From contig JAAEQP010000463.1 of NCBI GenBank assembly GCA_024231375.1, positions 1 through 43,539 on the forward strand: 43,539 nt of DNA, in the 5' to 3' direction. Shown here in pieces: positions 7,903 to 16,044 of this stretch. Every line of letters starts with the position of its first letter. Positions within the stretch are counted from its first letter, which is position 1. A program made the position numbers and the translations under genes. This stretch comes from a bacterium (lineage in GTDB: Bacteria > Hydrogenedentota > Hydrogenedentia > Hydrogenedentiales > SLHB01). Below the pieces are notes generated by a model. The model ran no database searches and had not been told where the DNA came from. It saw only the letters and a list, made by a program, of their open reading frames with translations.

Positions 7903-9123
7903 ATGGGATTTGCCCTGCTGCTTGCCATGACCGCCAACACGGTGTGCGCCGCTGAAGCGCCTTTCCAACTGGTCGCGGGCGAAACCTGCCCGGACGGTAC
8001 AGTCGAGGTCCGCGGCGTCGCGGCCGGGCTGTTCGACCCGGCCCTCTGGCGCGAGGCCACGCCCCATCTCGTGCCCGACGCGCGGACACCGCTGCTTGCG
8101 CCCTTGGAAGGCAAGTTCCGCAACATCTACGCCCCGTCCGCGGTACGGTTGCCGGATGGTTGGCGCGTGTTCTACGGCGCGTGGGACGGCGTTGCGACGG
8201 GGAATGACCGCATCTACTGTGTGGATACGCCGGGGTTCCTGGACTTCGGCGAGCGGCGCACCGTGATTGAACACGGCGTGTTCATCCACGTCTGCAACGT
8301 CAACGCCTTCCGCAATGCCGACGGCAGCTACGAGATGGCCTGCACGACCTACCCCGACCCGGACGGCCTGAACAAGCCCGGCTACTTCACGAGTCCCGAC
8401 GGAAAGACATGGAACGGCACGCCCATGCCGTATCCCGCCACGTACGAAGACATTGTCGACATCCAGGGATACGATGGGTATGCCGCGGCGGACATCAACG
8501 GCATGAACGTCATCTTCCGCGAAGGCGACAAGCTTCGGCTCTACTTCAACAACTTCAAGGATATGGGCCGCGTCTACCGCGCCACCGCCACCGAGGGCAA
8601 GACCTTCCAGTTCGAAGGACCCACCGTCGAATGCCCCTTCGTTGTGAACGACGTGAAGAAGTTCGGCAAGGATGGCGCTGCCACGTATCTCATGGGGCTC
8701 CACATGAACCGCGAAGGGTTGTGGTACAGCGTATCCGACGACGGCATGGCGTTTGAACCGCCCCGGCCTCTGCTCACCCACCTGGGCGACGCCGACCGCT
8801 ACATCGTGGCCATTGGCTGGGTGGCAGACCAGGAACGCGTCCTGGGCGTGCTCTACGGTGCGGGAGCCGTGCCCGCCCTTAACGAGAACCGCATCTTCGC
8901 GCGCTGGCTGCAACGGCGCGTCGTCTTCGTTCCCGAAACCGGTGATTCCATTGCGCCTGCCGCGGCCGTTGGTCCGGACCGCCAACGCCTCCCCGTTGCG
9001 GGCGGAAAGGCGGTCAGAGGCCGGTTCCAGGTTTTCGCCGAAGACGGAGTCACTTTGCTGGGTGTGTCTGCGCTCCTTGAAATCGCCCCCGGGCAAGTGT
9101 ACGAGTGGCGGGAGGCGGGCTGA
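7903..9123 (+). CDS. Secreted beta-propeller protein, GH43/GH32/GH130-like
   Basis: The 406-residue product starts with a short hydrophobic signal (MGFALLLAMTANTVCAA) and is probably exported. The rest shows repeated strand patterns of five-bladed glycosidase propellers: IYAPSAVRLPDGWRVFYGAW, then ITYP-like DGSYEMACTTYPDPDG, SPDGKTW, REGDKLRLYFNN, YSVSDDGMAF. I cannot place the catalytic acids with certainty, so the family assignment is by fold pattern only. A GAGGAG ribosome site lies about nine bases before the ATG. The gene follows the Gfo/Idh terminator, so it either has its own weak promoter in the leader or depends on read-through. Likely role: binding or cleavage of an extracellular glycan. 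Confidence 0.75.
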   Translation: MGFALLLAMTANTVCAAEAPFQLVAGETCPDGTVEVRGVAAGLFDPALWREATPHLVPDARTPLLAPLEGKFRNIYAPSAVRLPDGWRVFYGAWDGVATGNDRIYCVDTPGFLDFGERRTVIEHGVFIHVCNVNAFRNADGSYEMACTTYPDPDGLNKPGYFTSPDGKTWNGTPMPYPATYEDIVDIQGYDGYAAADINGMNVIFREGDKLRLYFNNFKDMGRVYRATATEGKTFQFEGPTVECPFVVNDVKKFGKDGAATYLMGLHMNREGLWYSVSDDGMAFEPPRPLLTHLGDADRYIVAIGWVADQERVLGVLYGAGAVPALNENRIFARWLQRRVVFVPETGDSIAPAAAVGPDRQRLPVAGGKAVRGRFQVFAEDGVTLLGVSALLEIAPGQVYEWREAG

Positions 9124-9264
9124 GGCTGCGTGCGTGAAGGAGGTCGAGAAATAGAGGAAGGGGAGTGACGCGATCTCCGCGCCCCCCACGAGCGGATGCA
9201 GAACAACGGTGAAGCGGACAAGAATGCTGCACCGCGACATACACAACGGATGGGAGCTGTAACC

Positions 9265-11397
9265 GTGCATACACATCGACGCGTATCCGTCTGGGTGGTC
9301 CTGGGATTGCTCTGCATCGCCTCCGTGGGCGCTTGGGCCGCCGATGCGCCTTTCGGTTGGCGCGTGGGCCCGGCTGCCTGGACCTTCCGGCAATTCTCAT
9401 TCTTCGAAGCCGTCGACAAGACCGCCTCTATCGGGATGACGTGCATCGAGGCCTTCGAGAACCAGCAGGTCCGCCCCGATGTAGAAACCAAGCTGAACGC
9501 CGACCTGTCCGATGAGGAGATCGAGAAGATTCGCGCGAAGCTCAAGGAGGCCAAGGTCACCCTCACCAGCATCTACATTCACACCATCCCGGGCGACGAA
9601 GCCACGTGCCGGCGCATCTTCGAATTCGCTACGAAACTAGGCGTCGGCTTCATCGTGTCCGAACCGGCGCCCGAGGCGTTGGACGTCATTGAGCGCCACT
9701 GCAACGAATTCGCCATCGACCTCGCCATTCACAACCATCCCGAAGGCAAATCGCGTTACTGGCATCCCGATGAGGTGATGAAGGTCTGTGAGGGGCGCGG
9801 TCCGCGCATCGGTGCGTGCGCCGACACCGGCCACTGGCTTCGTTCCGGCCTGGACCCGTCCGAAGGCATCCGCAGGCTCGGCGCGCGCCTCATTTCCTTA
9901 CACCTCAAGGACTTGGACAAGGCGGCCGCCGACGCCACCGACAGGCCATGGGGCCAAGGCTGCGGCAACCTGGGCGACGTGCTGAAGACCGTCCATGAGC
10001 TTCGCCTGACGCCCGGCCTGTTCACCATTGAATATGAGTCCAATTGGGACAACAACCTGCCGCAAATCCAGGAATGCGGGAAATGGTTCGTCAATGCGTC
10101 CACCGCCCTGGCGGCTGAGGCCAGCCGCGACGATCCGCTGTATGTTGGGTGGGCGACGGCCGATATCACACCGCCTGAGCCCATCGCCCTGGCCGGCCAG
10201 TACAACAAGCGCCTCTCGAAAGGCGTTCGCGACCCGCTGACGGCGACCGTCCTCGCCCTCGAAACCCGTGGACCCGACGGAACAACCGAACAGGCCGTCA
10301 TCGTGTCGTGCGACATCATCTCCCTGTCGCGGACCGTCCATGAATCCTTGCGCAAAGCCATTGCCGCTCGCGTGCCGGGCCTCGATGTCCGCAAGGTCCT
10401 CGTAAGCGGTACACACACCCACACTGCCCCCCTGACCGGCAAGCATCCACGCTACGAAGTGGGCAACGAACCGGGTGAGATGGAACCGTCCGACTATGCC
10501 GACTTCCTGTGTGACCGCGTTGCTCAGGCCGTATTGGAGGCGTGGGAGAAGCGTGCGCCCGGCGGCATGAGTTGGGCGCTGGGCCACGCCGCAGTCGGCA
10601 TCAACCGCCGGGCCCAGTTCGCCGACGGCAAAACCGTCATGTACGGCAAGTCCTATAAGGAGGGCTTTCGCAGTCTCGAAGGCGGAAGCGACCCCGGCGT
10701 GGAGATGATCTTCTTCTGGAAGCCGGACAAGACGATCTCGGGCGTCGTCATCAACGTCGCCTGCCCCTCGCAGGAAACGGAGCATCTCTACGAGGTTTCG
10801 GCCGATTTCTGGCACGACGTCCGCAAGGAACTGCGCGCACGTCACGGGGACGGCCTCTTCATCCTTCCGCAAGGGGCAGCCGGCGGCGATCAGTCGCCAC
10901 ACCGTATGATTCGCAAGAAGGCCGAGGAGGCCATGATCAAGCGCCGCGGCGTGACCTACCGGCAAGAAATCGCGCGCCGCATTGCCGATGCCTACGATGC
11001 CGTCCTTCCCGTGGCGGACCAAGACATCAAGTTCGCGCTGCCCCTTGTCCACGACAGGGTAGACGTCGACCTGCCGGAGGGGGACCCGGTGGAGCCGGCC
11101 ACCACCTACGATTCGGTCCATCCCATCCAGGTTCACGTGATCCGTATCGGCGACGTGGCCATGGCGAGCAATCCCTTTGAACTGTATCTCGACTATGGGC
11201 TGCGCATTAAGGCCCGGTGCAGGGAGCCTTTCTTGACGCTCATTGTCCAGCTTGCTGACGGCAAATGTGGGTATTTGCCCACGGCCAAGGGCGTCGGGGG
11301 CGGGGGCTACAGCGCCTTGAAGTTCCTCGTCGGCCCTGAGGGCGGCCAGGTTCTCGTCGATAAAACCGTCCACCACGTCAATTATCTCTGGCCGTAG
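9265..11397 (+). CDS. Secreted fusion: xylose-isomerase-like TIM barrel + neutral-ceramidase-like domain
   Basis: Read from GTG at 9265 (GGGAG nine bases upstream; ATG at 9250 is the alternative), the protein has 710 residues and a signal peptide of about 25. Residues 28-280 form a sugar phosphate isomerase/epimerase (AP endonuclease 2 fold) barrel with AIHNHPEGK (154-162), ACADTGHW (184-191) and LHLKDLD (212-218), which carry the usual metal ligands. Residues 290-710 match neutral/alkaline ceramidase N-terminal domains: ATADITPPEP at 297-306, zinc motif SGTHTHTAP at 381-389, GGDQSPH at 540-546 where ceramidases carry their catalytic serine, and SNPFELYLDYGLRIKAR. The frame is continuous with no sign of a frameshift. 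Likely exported; the barrel may process a sugar and the second domain a lipid amide or similar bond, but this is inference. Confidence 0.85.
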   Translation: MHTHRRVSVWVVLGLLCIASVGAWAADAPFGWRVGPAAWTFRQFSFFEAVDKTASIGMTCIEAFENQQVRPDVETKLNADLSDEEIEKIRAKLKEAKVTLTSIYIHTIPGDEATCRRIFEFATKLGVGFIVSEPAPEALDVIERHCNEFAIDLAIHNHPEGKSRYWHPDEVMKVCEGRGPRIGACADTGHWLRSGLDPSEGIRRLGARLISLHLKDLDKAAADATDRPWGQGCGNLGDVLKTVHELRLTPGLFTIEYESNWDNNLPQIQECGKWFVNASTALAAEASRDDPLYVGWATADITPPEPIALAGQYNKRLSKGVRDPLTATVLALETRGPDGTTEQAVIVSCDIISLSRTVHESLRKAIAARVPGLDVRKVLVSGTHTHTAPLTGKHPRYEVGNEPGEMEPSDYADFLCDRVAQAVLEAWEKRAPGGMSWALGHAAVGINRRAQFADGKTVMYGKSYKEGFRSLEGGSDPGVEMIFFWKPDKTISGVVINVACPSQETEHLYEVSADFWHDVRKELRARHGDGLFILPQGAAGGDQSPHRMIRKKAEEAMIKRRGVTYRQEIARRIADAYDAVLPVADQDIKFALPLVHDRVDVDLPEGDPVEPATTYDSVHPIQVHVIRIGDVAMASNPFELYLDYGLRIKARCREPFLTLIVQLADGKCGYLPTAKGVGGGGYSALKFLVGPEGGQVLVDKTVHHVNYLWP

Positions 11398-11471
11398 CGA
11401 ATCGGCAGGCTTGACAGGGGTGGCGTTGGGGTCCCGGGAACGGCCCCGGCTGACGGGTGCTGAAGGAAAGG

Positions 11472-11501
11472 TTGAGCATCGGTGCCTAGGTTTGCTACAC
11501 T
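11472..11501 (+). promoter_or_regulatory. Promoter for rpsF operon
   Basis: TTGAGC, 18-base spacer, TACACT with an extended TGC just before the -10. The leader to the TTG start at 11567 is about 60 bases. Confidence 0.7.
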
Positions 11502-11566
11502 ACCGCGCTTGTGCCTATTGGAATGGCAGAGGAACAACCAGACAAATGGCAAGGAGGTGAATAACA

Positions 11567-11986
11567 TTGCGGACTTACGAAGCGCTCTACATCGTTAAGC
11601 CGGACTTCGGCGACGATGAGATCCAGACGATAGTGAAGGAGACCGAGTCCCTCGTAACGGACAACGGTGGCTCTATCGTGCGCTCGGAGACCTGGGGCAA
11701 ACGGAAACTCGCCTACAAAGTGAAGCATTGCACCGAAGGCGTCTACGTTCTGCTCCGATTCGAGGCGGAGCCCACGTTTATCGTGCGGCTGGAAGGCTAT
11801 TTCCGCCTGTCGGAATCCATCATCCGGGACCTGGTGGTCTACTTCGATGAGAAGACTCTGCGCCTTGAAGAGGAACAGAAGAAACGGACGGAATCCGAGA
11901 TCCGAGCCAATGCCACGTCGCGGTCGCGAGACGACGACGGTCCTTCGGGCCCACGCCGGCCACGAAGGTACGATGACGAGGACTAG
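11567..11986 (+). CDS. rpsF: 30S ribosomal protein bS6
   Basis: The N-terminal RTYEALYIVKPDFGDDE, central WGKRKLAYKVKH and GVYVLLRFEA are standard bS6. S6 pairs with S18 on the platform of the 30S subunit. The start is TTG, supported by a near-perfect AAGGAGGTG eight bases upstream and by the family N-terminus. At 139 residues it is longer than the usual 95-110 because of a charged tail rich in Arg, Asp and Pro after about residue 105 (SRDDDGPSGPRRPRRYDDED). It is the first gene of rpsF-ssb-rpsR-DUF2232-rplI-dnaB. Leader autoregulation by S6:S18 is known elsewhere, but I could not identify the RNA element here. Confidence 0.96.
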   Translation: MRTYEALYIVKPDFGDDEIQTIVKETESLVTDNGGSIVRSETWGKRKLAYKVKHCTEGVYVLLRFEAEPTFIVRLEGYFRLSESIIRDLVVYFDEKTLRLEEEQKKRTESEIRANATSRSRDDDGPSGPRRPRRYDDED

Positions 11987-12016
11987 TAACGACAAGCCTC
12001 AACGGGGAGAAGACGG

Positions 12017-12442
12017 ATGTCAGACCTGCGCATGCCGGACTTTAATAAGGTGATCCTGGCCGGTCGGTTGACCCGGGATCCCGAGCTGCGGTATCTGCAA
12101 TCGGGAACGCCCCTGTGCAAGATGGGTTTGGCGGTGTCCAGAACCTACAAGTCTTCGGACGGCGAACGCAAGGAAGAGACGCTGTTTATCAACGTCACTG
12201 CTTGGCGTGGAACGGCTGAGTACTGCGGCGAGCGCCTGCGCAAAGGCAGGCCCATCATCGTGGAAGGCCGCCTGAAGAGCGACGAGTGGGAAGACAAGAA
12301 CACCGGTCAGAAGCGTACGTCCATCGAAGTCCAGGCGGATCGAATCCAGCAGTTGGACTGGGACGAACAGGGCGGACGGCCTTCGCGTCCGGAACCGCGC
12401 CCCATCGAAGAACCGGTTCCCGAGGACGACATCCCCTTCTAG
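12017..12442 (+). CDS. ssb: Single-stranded DNA-binding protein
   Basis: The 141-residue protein is a standard SSB. An OB fold of about 105 residues (FNKVILAGRLTRDPELRY, LAVSRTYKS, FINVTAWRGTAEYC, GRPIIVEGRLKSDEW) is followed by a short acidic linker and the conserved tip PEDDIPF that recruits partner proteins. SSB coats single-stranded DNA during replication, repair and recombination. Its place between rpsF and rpsR is the usual one and keeps expression tied to ribosome synthesis. The linker is short compared with E. coli SSB. AACGGGGAGA lies before the ATG. Confidence 0.97.
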   Translation: MSDLRMPDFNKVILAGRLTRDPELRYLQSGTPLCKMGLAVSRTYKSSDGERKEETLFINVTAWRGTAEYCGERLRKGRPIIVEGRLKSDEWEDKNTGQKRTSIEVQADRIQQLDWDEQGGRPSRPEPRPIEEPVPEDDIPF

Positions 12443-12472
12443 ACCCCCCGAGGGCAAAGGAGAATATCAGGC

Positions 12473-12739
12473 ATGGCGAAGATGTCGATGCGGGCCAAGG
12501 CTAAGGCCCGAAAAAAGAAAAAGAAGAGCATGGGACGTCACAAGGTCTGCCGGCTGACGGTGGATCGGGTCGTATATATCGACTACAAAGACGTGAACAT
12601 GTTGAAGCATTACGTGACGGAACGCGGTAAGATCATCCCGAGGAGAATCACGGGGGCCACCGCAAGGCATCAGCGCATGCTGACGCGCGCCATCAAGCTG
12701 GCGCGTCAGATCTCGTTGCTGCCGTACGTCGCCGACTAA
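12473..12739 (+). CDS. rpsR: 30S ribosomal protein bS18
   Basis: An 88-residue basic protein with the S18 core [36 protein letters not shown] and a C-terminal [14 protein letters not shown]. It forms a heterodimer with S6 on the small-subunit platform. The N-terminal lysine/arginine run (ARKKKKKS) is typical of the longer versions. CAAAGGAGAAT precedes the ATG. It lies 30 bases after ssb in the same operon. Confidence 0.97.
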   Translation: MAKMSMRAKAKARKKKKKSMGRHKVCRLTVDRVVYIDYKDVNMLKHYVTERGKIIPRRITGATARHQRMLTRAIKLARQISLLPYVAD

Positions 12740-12772
12740 GGCCGGTGAACCGGGCGTATCCGGCCCCGGGCC

Positions 12773-13819
12773 ATGATGAGTAACGCGGTCACATGGATCG
12801 TGTATGCCGCCACGTGGACGGTCCTGTTCTTCGTGTGCGGCCTGACGACCCTGATGTTCGGGCCCAATGTGGTTGGGTTCGGCCTGTTCCCTGTCGCCGT
12901 GGCACTCTATGTTGTGCGGCGGCGGTTCGGGTTCGCGGCGGGGCTCATCGCCTGTGCGGGGTTGGGCGCGTTTCTGGCGCTGGCACTTCGCTGGGCATTG
13001 GCCACGGCCTTTGCCGAACAGGGCGACGCGTCCTTCATTTCGGACGGACTGCAGGGCGCTTCGGTGGCGGCAGTCTACTATGCGGTCATGGCCGCATGCG
13101 GCGTATTGTTGGGCGAAGGCATCCGGCGGCGTTGGCCCTATGGCCGGGTCGTGGCGGCGGTTGCCGCGGCGGTATTCATCGTGGCCGTGGCAAACATCGC
13201 CTTGGCGTGGGACACGTGGAACGCCGATTTGGACAGCATATTCGAGCTGTTCGAGTCGAAGTTGCGTAGCGACCAGGGCCAGCAGACGGACGAAGGCGTC
13301 GTTGCGTTGCAGTTGGACATGCTAAACTGGCTGCGCGACAATCGCAATGCTGTGGCCTTCGGCATGAACTTGGCCGTGATTCTGGTTCTGACGTGCGTCG
13401 CGGTATCGGGCACGTCGAAATGGACGCGCGACCTGTACGGTGAACCCGGACCGAGGGGTTGCTTCCGCGAGATGCGCCCACCGGACTGGTTCGTGTGGAT
13501 AGCGATAGGCGTGGCCGTGCTGTGGTTCGCGGACCATCGGTGGCCGGAGATAGGTATCCGGCTGGCCGCGTGGAACATCGGCATCGGCGTCGGCGCCATC
13601 TACTGGTTGAACGGGTTGTCCGTGTTCTTGTACGGCACGCACGTCCTTCAGCCGAGCATACTGGTATATACGGCCATCGTGCTCATCCTCGGCTATACCG
13701 CCGGGGTGTTGCCGGTACCGTGCTTCGTCGGCCTGTTCGACACGTGGGGCGATTTTCGCCGTAAGTGCGACGCCATCGCCGCCGCGCGACGCGAACGGGA
13801 CTCCGACGACGAAAACTGA
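12773..13819 (+). CDS. DUF2232-like multi-pass membrane protein
   Basis: A 348-residue hydrophobic protein with about eight predicted membrane segments: residues 5-28, 30-47, 53-75, 96-115, 124-147, a pair near 200-220 and 242-262, then two near the C-terminus. A charged hydrophilic loop (about 150-195) and a basic tail RRKCDAIAAARRERDSDDEN follow. Position between rpsR and rplI is exactly where DUF2232 (YybS-like) membrane proteins lie in many bacteria, so I infer that family from place and topology rather than from a clear motif. The function of the family is not settled. The ATG at 12773 could be replaced by the next ATG one codon later. Confidence 0.75.
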   Translation: MMSNAVTWIVYAATWTVLFFVCGLTTLMFGPNVVGFGLFPVAVALYVVRRRFGFAAGLIACAGLGAFLALALRWALATAFAEQGDASFISDGLQGASVAAVYYAVMAACGVLLGEGIRRRWPYGRVVAAVAAAVFIVAVANIALAWDTWNADLDSIFELFESKLRSDQGQQTDEGVVALQLDMLNWLRDNRNAVAFGMNLAVILVLTCVAVSGTSKWTRDLYGEPGPRGCFREMRPPDWFVWIAIGVAVLWFADHRWPEIGIRLAAWNIGIGVGAIYWLNGLSVFLYGTHVLQPSILVYTAIVLILGYTAGVLPVPCFVGLFDTWGDFRRKCDAIAAARRERDSDDEN

Positions 13820-13870
13820 ACTTACGAACGGAGATGTTTCCGACCGAAACGTCAAAGGGAGGTTGAGACC

Positions 13871-14410
13871 GTGAAGGTTATCCTTTGTGAGAATGTAGCC
13901 AACCTCGGGGAAATGGGAACGACGGTCAACGTGGCCGCCGGGTATGCCCGAAATTATCTGATCCCCCGAAAGCTCGCGGTGAGCACCGACTCGGCCAGCG
14001 CCAAGCAGATCGAGCATGAGATGCACATCATCCGCAAGCGCGAAGCCAAGTTGCGCGAAGAACTTAACGCTGTCGCCAAGGGCCTCGAAAGCGTCACCGT
14101 CGAGTTCAAGGCGCGCGCCGGCGAAGAAGACAAGATCTTCGGTTCGGTGACGTCGGCCAACATCGCGGACGCCCTGAAGGAACTGGGCCATGACGTGGAC
14201 CGCAAGCGCGTCCTCCTCAAGGAGCCCATCAAACAGCTGGGCATCTACACGGTTCCCGTCCGCCTCATGAGCGGTATCGAGGCCAACGTGAAGGTCTGGG
14301 TGCAGAACGAGACCCCGGCGCCGGAAGAAAAACCGGCGGAAGAGGCCGAAGAGACCAGCGAAGCGGCGGCAGCGGAAGCGCCGGCAACGGCAGAACCCGA
14401 AGGCGAGTGA
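13871..14410 (+). CDS. rplI: 50S ribosomal protein bL9 with acidic Ala/Glu-rich tail
   Basis: The N-terminal domain MKVILCENVANLGEMGTTVN, AAGYARNYLIPRKLAV is the bL9 signature; a helical connector and a C-terminal rRNA-binding domain (DKIFGSVTSANIADAL, LKEPIKQLGIYTVPV) follow. L9 sits at the base of the L1 stalk and affects frame maintenance. The protein has 179 residues against a usual 145-155; the extra about 30 are a low-complexity tail of Glu, Ala and Pro. The frame is continuous, so this is a real extension, and rpsP carries a similar one. The start is ATG-like GTG (GTGAAGGTTATC) with GGGAGG upstream. Confidence 0.96.
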   Translation: MKVILCENVANLGEMGTTVNVAAGYARNYLIPRKLAVSTDSASAKQIEHEMHIIRKREAKLREELNAVAKGLESVTVEFKARAGEEDKIFGSVTSANIADALKELGHDVDRKRVLLKEPIKQLGIYTVPVRLMSGIEANVKVWVQNETPAPEEKPAEEAEETSEAAAAEAPATAEPEGE

Positions 14411-14411
14411 C

Positions 14412-15887
14412 GTGGCGGCCCGGCGGGAGCCGTCCCCCAGGTTCGACCGAACTCCGCCGCAAGACCTTGAGGCGGAACGATCGGTCCTCGGGGCCGTGCT
14501 GCTCAACCCGGACGCCATCGGCACCGTTATCGAGATCCTGCACGAGAACCCGGGCGACGTCTTCTATTCCGAGAGCCATCAGCTCATCTACGGGGCCGCC
14601 ATCGCCCTTTTCGGGCGCAGTACCCCTATCGATGCCGTCACCTTGGTGGACCAACTGAAGCGCGACAGCGCCTTGGAGGCAGCCGGCGGGGCCAGCTACA
14701 TCGCCGAGCTGACCGGGGCGGTCCCCACGTCCGCCAATGTGGAATACTACGCCCGCATCGTGCTCGATACGGCCATTCTGCGCCGTCTCATCGCGGCATG
14801 CACGGATGTCGTGGGCGAAGCGTATCAGACGCCGGACGACGTGAACGAACTCCTGGATCGCGCGGAGTCCGGCATCTTTTCCATCGCCGAGAAGCGGCAA
14901 CTCAACCCCATCCACAAGGTCGCCGACCTCCTGACAGACGCCGTGAACCGAATCGAGACGGTGATCAAATCGCAAGCCGGGTACACCGGTCTGCCATCCG
15001 GGTTCCACAAGCTCGACGAGATGCTCTCGGGATTCCAACCTTCCGATATGGTGATTCTCGCGGCGCGTCCTTCCGTCGGCAAGACCGCCTTCGCCCTGAA
15101 CGTGGCCTCCAACCTCGCCATCCGCGAAGACAAGAGCGTCTTGCTGTTCAGTCTCGAGATGTCCAAGGAACAGTTGGTCGAACGGCTGCTGTGCATGGAA
15201 GGCCGCATCAACTCCAAGCGACTGCGAACCGGGTTCCTGGCCAAATCGGAGTTCCCAAAGCTCATCCCGGCCGCCGATAAACTCAATCGCGCCAACATCT
15301 TCATCGACGACACGCCTAACATCAGCATCCTTGACCTTCGGTCCAAGGCGCGCCGTCATGCTGCTCAATACGGTGTCGACATGATCGTCATCGACTACCT
15401 CCAACTCATGCGCGGTGGCGGCCGTGTCGAGAACCGGCAGACCGAGATCGCCGAGATCTCGCGGTCTGTGAAGGGGTTGGCCCGCGAACTGCGCGTTCCT
15501 GTCCTCGCACTCTCCCAGCTCAGCCGCGAAGCGGAGAAGGACGACACGGGAACCCCGAAGCTGTCCCACCTCCGCGAATCCGGTGCAATCGAGCAGGACG
15601 CCGACGTCGTCATGATGCTGTCCCGCCCGCCCGCACACAAACGCGTCGGCGATGACGACGAATCCGGCGCCATCGACGACAATACCATTACGCTGACGGT
15701 CGCCAAGCAACGTAACGGCCCAACCGGCGTCACACAGCTCTATTTCGAGAAGAACATTCAGCGGTTTCTCGATCCCGCGCAAGGGGCGCCCGAACAGGAA
15801 TACGCCGCGCCACCCGCCGAGTACGACGGAGGGTATGGCGGCGACGATGAGTTCGAACCGCCCGACGATGACGACACGCCGTTCTAG
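14412..15887 (+). CDS. dnaB: Replicative DNA helicase DnaB
   Basis: The 491-residue protein has an N-terminal DnaG-interaction domain (PQDLEAERSVLGAVLLN to about 125), a linker, and a RecA-like motor. Walker A ARPSVGKT is at 218-225, FSLEMSKEQL follows, Walker B VIDYLQLM is at 326-333, and ALSQLSREAE with an arginine-finger region are downstream. No intein interrupts it. DnaB unwinds the fork as a hexamer. The GTG start lies one base after the rplI stop, implying tight coupling. The C-terminal tail is acidic (DDEFEPPDDDDTPF), resembling the SSB tip. It is the last gene of the operon. Confidence 0.97.
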   Translation: MAARREPSPRFDRTPPQDLEAERSVLGAVLLNPDAIGTVIEILHENPGDVFYSESHQLIYGAAIALFGRSTPIDAVTLVDQLKRDSALEAAGGASYIAELTGAVPTSANVEYYARIVLDTAILRRLIAACTDVVGEAYQTPDDVNELLDRAESGIFSIAEKRQLNPIHKVADLLTDAVNRIETVIKSQAGYTGLPSGFHKLDEMLSGFQPSDMVILAARPSVGKTAFALNVASNLAIREDKSVLLFSLEMSKEQLVERLLCMEGRINSKRLRTGFLAKSEFPKLIPAADKLNRANIFIDDTPNISILDLRSKARRHAAQYGVDMIVIDYLQLMRGGGRVENRQTEIAEISRSVKGLARELRVPVLALSQLSREAEKDDTGTPKLSHLRESGAIEQDADVVMMLSRPPAHKRVGDDDESGAIDDNTITLTVAKQRNGPTGVTQLYFEKNIQRFLDPAQGAPEQEYAAPPAEYDGGYGGDDEFEPPDDDDTPF

Positions 15888-15944
15888 CGCCGGTCCGGCG
15901 GCCCGCGGCGGGCGTCCCCTCGTAACCGCATCCTGGGCCATACG

Positions 15945-15974
15945 TTGAACTGCCCTCCGTTCATATGCTAGAAT
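15945..15974 (+). promoter_or_regulatory. Promoter for ffh-rpsP operon
   Basis: TTGAAC, 18-base spacer, TAGAAT with TGC immediately upstream. It lies about 70 bases before the ffh start. Confidence 0.7.
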
Positions 15975-16044
15975 CCCCGGTCCGTCAGGGGAGGACTCTG
16001 TCTGTCGCCCCCTGTGCGAACGTGCAAGGCTATGGATACGGATA

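Noticed and set aside
11502..11566. S6:S18-binding leader RNA
   Set aside because: The leader is short and I could not find the expected hairpin with its CCG element.
14290..14407. bL9 tail as a frameshift or fusion artefact
   Set aside because: The frame stays open, keeps the codon usage of neighbours, and a similar tail occurs on bS16.
13322..14524. 400-codon minus-strand frame over rplI
   Set aside because: Antisense to a clear bL9 gene; Arg/Phe/Gly-rich product is the complement of the Glu/Ala tail.
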